DNA of 64,000 nucleotides, from contig NZ_JAPCHX010000007.1 in assembly GCF_026107415.2 (NCBI RefSeq), positions 1-64,000 of the forward strand, given 5' to 3'. The DNA is from Microbacterium sp. MPKO10. Lineage in GTDB: Bacteria; Actinomycetota; Actinomycetes; Actinomycetales; Microbacteriaceae. Each line of letters starts with the position of its first letter. The first letter of the stretch is position 1. Both the position numbers and the translations under genes were made by a program. Of the stretch, positions 25,850-34,749 are shown one piece after another. The notes under the pieces were generated by a model that was not told where the DNA came from, did no database searches, and saw nothing but the letters and a program-made list of their open reading frames with translations.

Positions 25850-26740
25850 ATGACATTGACTCGGATCACGCGCCCATTCGGTGATGTTCGCATCGGTGCC
25901 GTCGGTCTCGGTACCCAGAATCTCTCGGTGGCGGGACGACCTGATCGCGAGACGTCGATTGCGACGATTCACGCCGCCCTTGACTCCGGCGTCACGCTCT
26001 TCGATTCATCTGACGCGTACACGACAGAAGAGGATGGGCAAGGGCACAACGAGTTGCTCGTCGCTGAGGCGCTCAGAAGCTATGGCGGCGACACCTCGCA
26101 GGTGATTCTCTCGACAAAAGGGGGGCTCATCTATCGAGACGGCGGAGCGTGGATCCGAAACGGCACCCCGTCTTATCTCAAAGAGGCGGCAATGGCGTCT
26201 TTGAAGCGAATCGGCGGTGATGCGCTCGAGCTGTACCACTTTCATAAACCGGATCCCGGGCATGATTTCGGAGACTCGATGACAGCATTGCGCGATCTGC
26301 TTGACGACGGAATCATCAAGCGCGCGGGAATCTCTAATGTTGATATCGACCAGATACTTCTCGCTCAAGAGATTCTGGGTGGGCGGGTGAGCTCGATCGA
26401 GAATCACTTTTCGCTCGGTCAGCGCGTGCAGCGTGCAGAGATGAAGTACGCGGCTGAGCACGGTATTCCGTACCTGCTGTGGGGGCCGCTCGGCGGACTC
26501 GGCGGCGCCGCCGGGCTTGCCGATCGTCATCCGACGCTGAGAGCGATTGCAGCTGAACGAGGCATCAGCGTCTATCAAGTGGCACTTGCGTGGGAGATCC
26601 ATCAGTCGCCGACAGTCGTGCCGATCCCGGGCGCCGTAACCCCCCAGCAGGCACGAGATTCTGCATCGGCTGCAAGCCTTGTTCTTGAGCCGGAAGAGAT
26701 AGCTCGCCTCGATGCCGATACAGGGCCGAATGGTGATTGA
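25850..26740 (+). CDS. Aldo/keto reductase
   Basis: A 296-residue (beta/alpha)8 oxidoreductase using NADPH. Catalytic-tetrad positions are visible: Asp and Tyr in FDSSDAYTT, Lys in STKGG, and His in YHFHKPD. The C-terminal NADPH-binding region (PIPGAVTPQQARD) is standard. It is a single gene between the divergent GntR regulator and a 400-base gap. It probably reduces a sugar aldehyde or ketone made by neighbouring enzymes. The ribosome binding site is weak, so the start could differ by a few codons. Confidence 0.8.
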   Translation: MTLTRITRPFGDVRIGAVGLGTQNLSVAGRPDRETSIATIHAALDSGVTLFDSSDAYTTEEDGQGHNELLVAEALRSYGGDTSQVILSTKGGLIYRDGGAWIRNGTPSYLKEAAMASLKRIGGDALELYHFHKPDPGHDFGDSMTALRDLLDDGIIKRAGISNVDIDQILLAQEILGGRVSSIENHFSLGQRVQRAEMKYAAEHGIPYLLWGPLGGLGGAAGLADRHPTLRAIAAERGISVYQVALAWEIHQSPTVVPIPGAVTPQQARDSASAASLVLEPEEIARLDADTGPNGD

Positions 26741-27140
26741 CGTGCACGCAATTTTCCTCACCAGGGCTCACGGATGCTGTCGCCGACTCGGTCATCGATG
26801 CATCTGCCTCATAGCTGGCCCATGATGCCGGCGAAATCGGCGAGATGACGCGCGAGATCCGCGCGTACGGAACGCCTCTCTCCGCGCGAAATGACCGAGA
26901 AATGCTGGGGTAACTGCCGGCATTTTCCTGGCGCACGGAACTCGCTCGCCCCATTCTCACCAGATTAGTTCCAAGTGTTGACATCCCGTTGGTGTATCGA
27001 AATACTAAGGCGAAGCGAGGCGGCGATATCCCACAAATTCATCGCCACAGATTCACAAGATTGTCCTCCCATTTTCATCTGTCAACAGGCCAGCAGCTGT
27101 TCTGGCCATCACAAGTTCACACATCACACGAAGGAGTGTC
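26741..27140. other. 400-base intergenic region with promoter of the second ABC operon
   Basis: No coding potential worth reporting is seen. The right part holds the promoter and operator at 26978-27006 and a leader of about 130 bases before the binding-protein gene. The left part (26741-26960) contains short reading frames on the minus strand that resemble no family I know and may be eroded sequence. Confidence 0.5.
26978..27006 (+). promoter_or_regulatory. Promoter with LacI operator (site 7) on the -10
   Basis: TTGACA at 26978-26983, a 17-base spacer and AATACT at 27001-27006. The operator GGTGTATCGAAATACT fills 26991-27006 and covers the -10. The layout is the same as at 15605-15633. It drives the binding protein-permease-permease-ThuA-Gfo/Idh operon. 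Confidence 0.7.
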
Positions 27141-28787
27141 ATGAACGCGTTCCAGCGGGCCACGAAGCAGGTGCCCACGACAAGCCGGCGCGGCTTCATC
27201 GGAATTCTGGCCGCGGCGGCAATCGCCCCAACGCTCGCCAGCTGCTCGACGGGAACCGGGGCTGCAACCGGCGGGGGACCGATCGGCGTGCCAGCCGGAG
27301 TCTTGCCCAACTATGTTCCCGTCACCTACGTCGAGCCAGATATTGCAGGAATCGAAGGCTCAACCCCGGGTTTCCTCGATTGGCCAAAGCTTGTCGAGTC
27401 TGTCGACAAGGTTCCCGGTGTTGGCGGCAGGTACTCGGCGATGGTACCGACATACGGCAATGTCGTCCCCGGGCTGAAAGACAGCAAGTACCTGCAAATG
27501 GTGAATAAAGAGATCAACGCGACATTCGATTTTCAGTTCACCGACAACAACGCCTACCCCAATAAGCTTCAGGCAATCTTCGCATCGAAGAAAGACGTGC
27601 CCGACTTCGTCACGATCGCCGAGCACAACATTCCGCCGAGGTTCGATCAGGCATTGCCGGGTCTCTTCACCGATTTGGGTGAGTATCTCAGCGGAGACAA
27701 AGTTGAGAAGTACCCGAACCTCGCGAACATTCCCACAGACGCGTGGAAGTCCAGCGTGTTCGAGGGCAAGCTCTACGGGCTCCCGTACCCCACAGACCGC
27801 ATTTCGGCTGCGACCTTCTACCGCAAAGACATCTTTGATGACCTCGGCATCACGAAGCTCCCGACCACGGCCGACGAATTCTTCGACCTCACTGTGGAGA
27901 TCACCGATCAGAATGCCGGTCGGTGGGCGGGTAACGACCTTACTGAGTCGTCGAATCTGATCTTCAACGTTCCGCCGATGTGGAAGCGCGAGGGTGGCAA
28001 GCTCGTTCACCGGTATGAAAGCGACGAGTACCGAGCACACCTTGAGTTCGTCACAAAGCTCTTCAGCGCCGGTGTCATCCACCCTGATGCCGTGGCCGGC
28101 AACGAGGGCCAGAATAAGCAGAGATTCGAGTCGGGCAAAGTGCTGATCTCGTACGACGGATACTCCGGGTGGATCGGATCTCACGTGCGGACAGCGCCGA
28201 CGACACCCGAGTACAATCAGCAGCCGATGCCCTGGTTCTCACCCGGCGGCGAGAAGCCCCAGGTGTTTCTGAGTTCGCCGGCGAAGATTCTGTGTTTCGT
28301 CAAGCAGCAAGATGACGACGCGCGCATGGACGAGATTCTCGATCTGCTCAACTACTTCGCGGCTCCGTTCGGAACCACTGAGCAAGCACTTCTTCAGAAC
28401 GGTATTGAAGGGGTCCATTGGAACGCCGACCCCGAAACGGGCGCGCCGGTGAAGACAGATCTTGGCCTCAAAGAGGTGGCATCGACCTACCAGTGGCTCG
28501 TCCGTCCGCCCGTGACGCAGAATGCCCCGCAGTACCCCGACGTCGTTGCCGACTATTGCAACTTCATGGCCGACTCAATGCAGTATGCCGTCGAGCCTGA
28601 ATTCCACGGAATGCGGATTCTCGAACCCGTCAAGTTCGCCAACTTGTCGCAGCCATTCGACGACCTTGAGAAAGACATCGTTCGCGGTCGTCAATCGATG
28701 GACGATCTCGACGCGGCTATCGAGAAGTGGCGTACAGGTGGTGGCGACGAACTGCGGGACTTCTACGCAGAATACCTGGAGGCCTGA
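27141..28787 (+). CDS. ABC sugar transporter binding protein, Tat-type lipoprotein, second copy
   Basis: A 548-residue solute-binding protein, the same length as the one at 18965 and related along its length. Its signal has a twin-arginine motif (SRRGFIG, about 15-21) followed by a lipobox LASC at about 34-37. Export would be by Tat, with lipid anchoring outside the membrane. GAAGGAG precedes the ATG. It is followed directly by two permeases and then ThuA and Gfo/Idh genes, the same order as the thuEFG-thuAB part of the rhizobial trehalose/sucrose operon, but with no thuK ATPase. Confidence 0.85.
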   Translation: MNAFQRATKQVPTTSRRGFIGILAAAAIAPTLASCSTGTGAATGGGPIGVPAGVLPNYVPVTYVEPDIAGIEGSTPGFLDWPKLVESVDKVPGVGGRYSAMVPTYGNVVPGLKDSKYLQMVNKEINATFDFQFTDNNAYPNKLQAIFASKKDVPDFVTIAEHNIPPRFDQALPGLFTDLGEYLSGDKVEKYPNLANIPTDAWKSSVFEGKLYGLPYPTDRISAATFYRKDIFDDLGITKLPTTADEFFDLTVEITDQNAGRWAGNDLTESSNLIFNVPPMWKREGGKLVHRYESDEYRAHLEFVTKLFSAGVIHPDAVAGNEGQNKQRFESGKVLISYDGYSGWIGSHVRTAPTTPEYNQQPMPWFSPGGEKPQVFLSSPAKILCFVKQQDDDARMDEILDLLNYFAAPFGTTEQALLQNGIEGVHWNADPETGAPVKTDLGLKEVASTYQWLVRPPVTQNAPQYPDVVADYCNFMADSMQYAVEPEFHGMRILEPVKFANLSQPFDDLEKDIVRGRQSMDDLDAAIEKWRTGGGDELRDFYAEYLEA

Positions 28788-28789
28788 CC

Positions 28790-29812
28790 ATGACTGTCTC
28801 CACCCGGGATGGCCGTGGCGCGGCCACGCAAGCGGACAGGGAGGCGAGCGCGACGGTGCTGCCTGTGGCGGTAACGGAGAACGAGAGATCTTCGTCCCGC
28901 CGACGCAAAGGCTTCAAACTTCGGTTCAAGCAAGACCGCTCGCTTCTCGCCATGTCTGTGCCCGTCATTGTGCTGCTCGTCATCTTTGCCTATGTTCCGA
29001 TGTTGGGCAATGTCGTCGCATTTCAGAACTATTCGCCGTTTGTGGGAATCGCCGAGAGCCCATTCGTCGGCTTCTCCAACTTTGCCCGGCTGCTCGAGGA
29101 CCCCGAGTTCTGGCATGCCGTGGGCAACACACTGGTGATCACGGCCTTTCAGCTTGTGTTCTTCTTTCCGTTGCCCATCTTCCTGGCGATCTTGCTGAAT
29201 AGCCTCTTGCGCCCCGGTCTGCGCACGTTGATTCAGGCGGTCGTGTACTTGCCGCACTTCTTCAGCTGGGTCATTATCGTGACGGTATTTCAGCAGATCC
29301 TCGGTGGAGCGGGTCTCATCAGCCAATGGCTGCGCCAAGCTGGAGCTGAGCCGCTTGACATCATGACGAACCCGGACACGTTCATCCTGCTGCTGACGTC
29401 ACAGACGATCTGGCGCGACGCAGGATGGGGAATCGTCGTATTTCTCGCGGCACTTTCCGCCGTTGACCCCTCACAGTATGAGGCCGCGGCCGTCGATGGC
29501 GCTTCGGGATGGCGACGTATTTGGCACGTGACGCTTCCCGCGCTGCGGCCGACAATCATTCTGCTGCTCATTCTGAGGTTGGGCGATTCGCTGTCGGTCG
29601 GGTTCGAGCAGCTACTTCTGCAACGCGAAGCGGTCGGTGCTCACGCCGCCGAAGTTCTCGATACCTTCGTGTATTTCTCTGGCGTGGTCTCGGGTGACTT
29701 CAGCTATGGGGCGGCGGCAGGCCTCCTCAAAGGAATCATCAGTCTAATTCTCGTGCTCGCGGCAAATAAGGTCGCGCACATGTTCGGCGAGGCAGGGGTT
29801 TATCAAAAATGA
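28790..29812 (+). CDS. ABC sugar transporter permease, LplB/YteP type, second system
   Basis: A 340-residue permease paralogous to the one at 15743: the YLPHFFSWVI and TIWRDAGWGIV segments match closely. The EAA loop is QYEAAAVDGASGWRR. ATG at 28790 is chosen for GGAGG at 28778-28782; an upstream in-frame start lies inside the binding-protein gene. It is cotranscribed with the binding protein, which ends three bases earlier. Confidence 0.9.
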   Translation: MTVSTRDGRGAATQADREASATVLPVAVTENERSSSRRRKGFKLRFKQDRSLLAMSVPVIVLLVIFAYVPMLGNVVAFQNYSPFVGIAESPFVGFSNFARLLEDPEFWHAVGNTLVITAFQLVFFFPLPIFLAILLNSLLRPGLRTLIQAVVYLPHFFSWVIIVTVFQQILGGAGLISQWLRQAGAEPLDIMTNPDTFILLLTSQTIWRDAGWGIVVFLAALSAVDPSQYEAAAVDGASGWRRIWHVTLPALRPTIILLLILRLGDSLSVGFEQLLLQREAVGAHAAEVLDTFVYFSGVVSGDFSYGAAAGLLKGIISLILVLAANKVAHMFGEAGVYQK

Positions 29813-30789
29813 GCGCACATCCGTCGACCGAGATGATGGTCAAGCCGCATCCTCCTCAGGGCGTCATCGCGAAGCTGAAGAACCGCGAGCCAATCAAACG
29901 GCCCATCTGGCAGGAGAAGCCGTCTCTCGCGGTCACCATTGGCAAATTCGTCACGCTCATCGTCGTCACCGGCGCCGTGCTCTTCCCGCTGTGGACGATT
30001 GTTCTGACGAGTCTGTCGACGCAGGAGGCAATCAACGCCGCTGGCGGACTCGTGATCATTCCGAACGGACTGACGATCTCCGCCTATGTGCAGATTCTCT
30101 CCGGCGGTGTGGTCTCGCGTGCCGTCGGAGTGACGATGTTCATTACCCTTGCCGGCACCGCGATCAGCGTCATCGTGTCAATTTTGGCGGCGTGGGGCCT
30201 CTCTCGGCCCGGGTCGCTCTTCCATCGGACGATTCTCTTCATGATCATCATCACGATGTTCTTCAGCGCCGGCATCATCCCGATGTATCTGCTCGTGAGC
30301 GGCCTCGGGCTGATCAACTCCCTGTGGGCGCTCATTCTGCCCACCGCGGTATCAGCGTTCAATATTCTCATCGTTCGCAACTTCTTCATGAGCATCGATC
30401 AGGGAATCATCGACTCTGCGCGAATTGACGGTGCAGGAGAATGGAGAATTCTCGCGACGATCGTGGCGCCGATGTCGAAGGCCGTGATCGCCGTGATCGC
30501 TCTGTTCTACGGTGTTGGATTCTTCAACGCCTTCTTCAACGCGATTCTCTACATCAACGACAACGACAAGTGGCCGCTTCAGCTCGTGCTGCGTGCGTAT
30601 GTGCTGCAGGGGCAAAGTTTCGTCAGCAGCGGTGGAGCAGACACCGTCGCTCTCAACCAGGCCCAACCAGCGTCCCTTGCCATACAGATGGCCGTCGTCG
30701 TGCTCGCCGTCGTTCCGATTCTGCTCGTCTACCCCTTTGTTCAGCGCCACTTCAAGAGCGGCATCCTGATCGGCGCGATCAAGGGGTGA
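29809..30789 (+). CDS. ABC sugar transporter permease, LplC/YtcP type, second system
   Basis: A 326-residue permease overlapping the previous gene by four bases. The EAA loop is DSARIDGAGEWRIL; MFFSAGIIPMYLLVSGLG and the end HFKSGILIGAIKG mark the YtcP/LplC group. It is a clear paralogue of the 16759 gene. It forms the channel of the second importer. Confidence 0.9.
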   Translation: MSAHPSTEMMVKPHPPQGVIAKLKNREPIKRPIWQEKPSLAVTIGKFVTLIVVTGAVLFPLWTIVLTSLSTQEAINAAGGLVIIPNGLTISAYVQILSGGVVSRAVGVTMFITLAGTAISVIVSILAAWGLSRPGSLFHRTILFMIIITMFFSAGIIPMYLLVSGLGLINSLWALILPTAVSAFNILIVRNFFMSIDQGIIDSARIDGAGEWRILATIVAPMSKAVIAVIALFYGVGFFNAFFNAILYINDNDKWPLQLVLRAYVLQGQSFVSSGGADTVALNQAQPASLAIQMAVVVLAVVPILLVYPFVQRHFKSGILIGAIKG

Positions 30790-30874
30790 GGGCGCCGCGC
30801 CTCTTCGTGGCCGGAGCAGACAGACCCAGCCAACCGACCATCACCACGACCTTGTCTCTGGAAGGAAATTGCAT

Positions 30875-31609
30875 ATGTCCACGCAAACTGCGCCACTGCG
30901 CATTACCGTATGGGGAGAGAACCGGCACGAGAAGACCGATCAGATTGTTCAGGAGCTGTATCCGGAAGGGATGCACACCACGATCGCCGAGGGCATCGAA
31001 GAACATCTTGAGACAAATGCCGTCGTGCGCACTGTCACGTTCGACGACGATGAGCACGGTCTGACCGATGACGTTCTCGCCGAGACTGACGTTCTGACGT
31101 GGTGGGGGCATCGCGCACACAAGGAAGTGTCTGACGACGTTGTTGATCGGGTTCAGCAGCATGTGCTGTCGGGCATGGGTCTGCTCGTTCTGCATTCGGG
31201 GCACTTTTCCAAGATCTTCAAGAGACTCATGGGCACGACGTGCTCGTTGCGGTGGCGAAATGAAGATGACCGCGAGCTCGTGTGGACGGTTGATCCGGCG
31301 CACCCGATCGTGCGCGGAGTGTCGAACCCGATCGATATTCCGCAGCAAGAGATGTACGGCGAGTTCTTTGACATCCCCACGCCAGACGAGACTGTGTTCA
31401 TTTCGAGCTACAGCGGCGGCGAGGTGTTTCGATCTGGCCTGACGTTCAAGCGGGGACGCGGTCGCATCTTCTACTTCAGCCCCGGTGATCAGGCGTACCC
31501 GGTGTACCACCACCCTGACGTGCGCCGAGTTCTCGCCAACGCATGCGAATGGGCAGCGAACTCGGGGGAACGGGCTCTGCCCGCCCTGCAGCGCACGTTG
31601 CCAGTGTGA
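30875..31609 (+). CDS. thuA: ThuA-domain protein
   Basis: A 244-residue class I glutamine-amidotransferase-like fold of the ThuA family. Family features are ITVWGENRHEK at the start, TWWGHRAHKEV, LLVLHSGHFSK and RGRIFYFSPGDQAYPVYHHPD. ThuA, with the Gfo/Idh enzyme ThuB, takes part in catabolism of trehalose, sucrose and related disaccharides through 3-keto derivatives in rhizobia. ATG at 30875 follows GGAAGG by about eight bases. The exact reaction of ThuA remains poorly defined, so the role here is inferred from the pair. Confidence 0.8.
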   Translation: MSTQTAPLRITVWGENRHEKTDQIVQELYPEGMHTTIAEGIEEHLETNAVVRTVTFDDDEHGLTDDVLAETDVLTWWGHRAHKEVSDDVVDRVQQHVLSGMGLLVLHSGHFSKIFKRLMGTTCSLRWRNEDDRELVWTVDPAHPIVRGVSNPIDIPQQEMYGEFFDIPTPDETVFISSYSGGEVFRSGLTFKRGRGRIFYFSPGDQAYPVYHHPDVRRVLANACEWAANSGERALPALQRTLPV

Positions 31610-31637
31610 CCGCGTCGTCGTCGAAGGAGAAACTTGT

Positions 31638-32756
31638 ATGGCTGAGAACACACCGCTGCGCATCATCATCGTCGGCGCGGGAAATATGGGGCGACGCTGG
31701 TTGGCGATTGCCGAGAAATCGCCCGCATACGACGTCGTCGGCGTCGTTGACATTGTCGTCGACGGGGCCCGTGCTGCGGCCGATGAGCTGGGGCGCTCCG
31801 ACGTGCCCGTCACAGCGACGCTTGCCGAGATGCTCGACACGGTACAGGCGGATGCTGTCGCAAACGTCACGATTCCGGCGGCTCACGTCGACGTGACAGG
31901 GCTCGCTCTCGAACGTGGACTGCCGGTCTTGAGTGAGAAGCCCGCTGCTGCAACGCTCGCCGAGAGCATCGCGCTCGCCGCGGCATCCGAAGTCTCAGGT
32001 CGGCTGTTCGCCGTCAGCCAGTCGCGTCGCCACAATTCGCAGCTGCACGACCTCAAGCGACGTGCCGTGCCGCTCGGGCAGGTGGGAATCGCGACGACTG
32101 AATTCTTCAAAGCCCCGCATTTCGGCGGATTCCGCGACGAGATGGAACACCCGCTGCTCGTCGACATGGCGATTCATCCGTTCGACTCGGCGCGCTTCGT
32201 GTTGGATGCCGATCCTGTCGCCGTGTACTGCGAAGAGTACAACCCATCATGGAGCTGGTACGCGGGCGATGCCGCAGCAACAGCAGTCTTTGAGATGACC
32301 GGTGGTGTGCGCTACATCTACACCGGAAGCTGGGCCAGCCCCGGAGCCGAGACATCGTGGAACGGCTCATGGCGGCTCAGTGCTGAAGGCGGAGGCGCCA
32401 CCTGGAATGGAGACGATGATCCGACGAGCGATCCTGAATCGGGGCCGTCCGGCGAGCGCCTCGCTTACGGCGGTGTGTCTGAATCTCTGCACGCCTTTGC
32501 AGATGCAGTGAACACGGGTGCGCCATTCTCCGGCGAGATTCACGACAACATCCTGAGCCTCGCGATGGTCGAGGCAGCGGTGCTGTCAGCGCAGACGGGC
32601 ACTCGTGTGCTCATTGATGATGTGTTGGAGAATGCGCGAACCGAGGCCATCGGCGCCGCGGTCGATGACGCTGTCAGGGCAGCCCTCGAGGCGTGGGGGC
32701 CGGCGGGCGAGCACCTGCGCACGTACTCCTCACGACTAGTCGTCTCGGCCGGATAG
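31638..32756 (+). CDS. Gfo/Idh/MocA-family oxidoreductase (ThuB-like position)
   Basis: A 372-residue NAD(P)-dependent oxidoreductase. The Rossmann motif is IVGAGNMGRRW, the conserved EKP appears as LSEKPAA near residue 104, and the C-terminal beta-sheet domain follows. These enzymes oxidise sugar hydroxyls, often at C3 or C1. GAAGGAG precedes the ATG. It is the last gene of the ABC-ThuA operon and converges with the LacI gene nine bases away. A role in making or reducing a 3-keto-glycoside is plausible. Confidence 0.85.
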   Translation: MAENTPLRIIIVGAGNMGRRWLAIAEKSPAYDVVGVVDIVVDGARAAADELGRSDVPVTATLAEMLDTVQADAVANVTIPAAHVDVTGLALERGLPVLSEKPAAATLAESIALAAASEVSGRLFAVSQSRRHNSQLHDLKRRAVPLGQVGIATTEFFKAPHFGGFRDEMEHPLLVDMAIHPFDSARFVLDADPVAVYCEEYNPSWSWYAGDAAATAVFEMTGGVRYIYTGSWASPGAETSWNGSWRLSAEGGGATWNGDDDPTSDPESGPSGERLAYGGVSESLHAFADAVNTGAPFSGEIHDNILSLAMVEAAVLSAQTGTRVLIDDVLENARTEAIGAAVDDAVRAALEAWGPAGEHLRTYSSRLVVSAG

Positions 32757-32764
32757 GTGTGGGT

Positions 32765-33835
32765 TCAATCGTGAACAGCCGATGTCGATCCGCGCACGAC
32801 GAGCTCAGGGTTCTCGAGCGTGGCATCACCTTCGGGTCGTTCACCGAGCAATCGGAGCACCGTGATCGCGGCGGCACGCCCACGCTGCTCGGAGTCGCGT
32901 CTGACCGTTGTGAGCGAAGGCGTCATCCATTCGCCCACGTCCACTCCGCCGTAGCCGATGACCGAGACGTCGTGCGGAACGCTCAGCCCGAGCTCGGTGG
33001 CAGCTTGAATGCCGGCGATTGCCATGGCGTCGGATGCGTACACAAGAGCGGTGGGCGGAGACTCCGAGCGCAGCTGCGCGACGGTAGCCGCCGCGGCTCG
33101 TTTCGGGTTGTAGTCCACGAGCTCGTTCGACACCGGTTCGATTCCACGCCGGGCGAGGGCGTCGACGAACGCTGTACGTCGCGCCTCGGATTGGTAACGG
33201 CCGGGGGAGCCGCCGAAGTAGGCGATGCGTCGATGGCCGAGCCCCAGAAGGTGCTCGGCGGTGTCAACGACTCCGGCCTCGGGGTCGGGAGACTCGACGT
33301 GCACGATCTGCTCATCGCCGAAGGGGGTTCCGACGAGAACCGCCGGAAATCCAAGCTCAGCAAGGAGGGGAAAACGGGGATCGTTCTCGACGCTGTCGGT
33401 CAGAATCATGCCATCGACGCGACGTGTCTCGGCAAACGTTCGGTACGCGGCCAGTTGGTGAGCAGGCTCGCGGTCGATGGCGTGGAGGAGCAGCCCGTAG
33501 TCAAGAGGCGCGAGCTCCGACTGGATTCCTGCCAAGAACGACGCGGTCCCCAAGCCGATGTCCACCCGGTCAGAGGGCTTGTCGAGTACGAGCCCGATGG
33601 TGTGAGAGCGCGAGCGGCGCAGAGCGGTAGCCGTCGCGCTCGGAGTCCAATTGAGATCTCGGGCAGCCTGGCGGATGCGCTCGGTCGTGTCGACCGAGAT
33701 GCTTCCTGTTCTGTTGAAGACCTTGGAAACGGCGGCACGCGACACGCCAGCTCGAGCCGCAACGTCTGCGATCGTCGCACGCGCGCGGGGCGCGGGAGCC
33801 GAATCCGGGGCTCCGGCCGGAGAATTCTCGCTCAT
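32765..33835 (-). CDS. LacI-family transcriptional regulator, second paralogue
   Basis: A 356-residue repressor. The helix-turn-helix is TIADVAARAGVSRAAVSKVF, the hinge has NWTPSATATALRR, and an effector domain follows. It is closely related to the regulator at 20772, suggesting both read the same kind of operator but respond to different or related effectors. ATG at 33835 is set by GTGGAG just upstream; a longer frame extends across the operator region and is rejected. It is divergent from the isomerase-GHL6 operon at 33922. Confidence 0.85.
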   Translation of the reverse strand: MSENSPAGAPDSAPAPRARATIADVAARAGVSRAAVSKVFNRTGSISVDTTERIRQAARDLNWTPSATATALRRSRSHTIGLVLDKPSDRVDIGLGTASFLAGIQSELAPLDYGLLLHAIDREPAHQLAAYRTFAETRRVDGMILTDSVENDPRFPLLAELGFPAVLVGTPFGDEQIVHVESPDPEAGVVDTAEHLLGLGHRRIAYFGGSPGRYQSEARRTAFVDALARRGIEPVSNELVDYNPKRAAAATVAQLRSESPPTALVYASDAMAIAGIQAATELGLSVPHDVSVIGYGGVDVGEWMTPSLTTVRRDSEQRGRAAAITVLRLLGERPEGDATLENPELVVRGSTSAVHD

Positions 33836-33859
33836 TGTGCTCCACTTCGAATCACACGA

Positions 33860-33875
33860 CGTATATCGATAACCG
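33860..33875. promoter_or_regulatory. Candidate shared LacI operator, site 8
   Basis: CGTATATCGATAACCG, a weaker match to the element, between the divergent LacI (33835) and isomerase (33922) genes. Its location is right for autoregulation. Confidence 0.4.
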
Positions 33876-33921
33876 TCGCTGTCCATCTTGGCACAGCACC
33901 ACATTTCAGAAAGGGGCAACC

Positions 33922-34749
33922 GTGACGTCAACGATTGTTGCCAACGTCTCACTTCTCTTCGCGAGGGTGCCGACCGCCGAGCGCTTCGGCGCAGCCCGAG
34001 CTGCCGGGTTCGACAGAGTCGAATCGTGGTGGCCGTTCGCGACCGCGGATCCGAGCCCTGCCGAGGTCGACGCGTGGCTTCGCGCCATCGACACGGCGGA
34101 TGTGACGCTCACCGGTCTCAACCTCTATGCGGGTGATATGCCGAACGGAGAACGCGGCGTGCTGTCACATCCTGCCCGTGAGGACGAGTTTGACCGTTCC
34201 CTCGCTGTCACTCAGCGAATCGCCGACGCCACAGGCGTCGACATGTTCAACGCCCTCTACGGGCTGCGCGTCACCGGAGTGAGTGACGAGACCGCGCGCG
34301 AGGTCGCGATCGGCAATCTGAAACGCGCGACCGAGGCGCTGCCCGACGGCACTATGCTGCTCGAGCCGCTGAGCACCGCTGCGAACGGCGATGCCCCAAT
34401 CGCGTCACTCGACGACGCCGAATCGATACGGTCTGCGGCCGCAGCGAGTGGCGTCGGCGCGATCGGGCTCCTCTTCGACACCTTCCACCTCGCGGCGAAC
34501 GGCTTGGATCTGGTCAGCGAGCTGCAGGGTCACGCCGCGCACATCGCGCACGTGCAGATTGCAGACAACCCCGGGCGTGGAGCTCCGGGCACCGGCACCA
34601 TCGACTTTCCGACCGTGTTGAGCGCGCTCGCAGAGACCGGCTATCGCGGCGGCATCGCCGCAGAATATGCTCCGGATGATCAGGCGGTCTGCGCTGCTGA
34701 CCTTGATCGACTGCTCGAGCTTGGCGCCCGGTCGGAGGCCGTGTCGTGA
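33922..34749 (+). CDS. Hydroxypyruvate isomerase-family TIM barrel (Hyi-like)
   Basis: A 275-residue xylose-isomerase-like barrel. Metal-ligand positions are apparent as Glu in LLEPLS, Asp in LFDTFH, His in AHVQIADNPGRG and Glu in IAAEY. The HVQIAD.PGR.APGTG segment is typical of hydroxypyruvate isomerase, which interconverts hydroxypyruvate and tartronate semialdehyde. GTG at 33922 follows AAAGGGG. It overlaps the GHL6 gene after it (GTGA). It would feed the tartronate semialdehyde reductase-like enzyme at 21994. Confidence 0.75.
   Translation: MTSTIVANVSLLFARVPTAERFGAARAAGFDRVESWWPFATADPSPAEVDAWLRAIDTADVTLTGLNLYAGDMPNGERGVLSHPAREDEFDRSLAVTQRIADATGVDMFNALYGLRVTGVSDETAREVAIGNLKRATEALPDGTMLLEPLSTAANGDAPIASLDDAESIRSAAAASGVGAIGLLFDTFHLAANGLDLVSELQGHAAHIAHVQIADNPGRGAPGTGTIDFPTVLSALAETGYRGGIAAEYAPDDQAVCAADLDRLLELGARSEAVS

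Noticed and set aside
26565-26984. Minus-strand 139-codon open frame between the aldo/keto reductase and the second ABC operon
   Set aside because: It runs antisense over the end of the aldo/keto reductase and into the promoter at 26978, has no ribosome binding site, and resembles no protein family I know.
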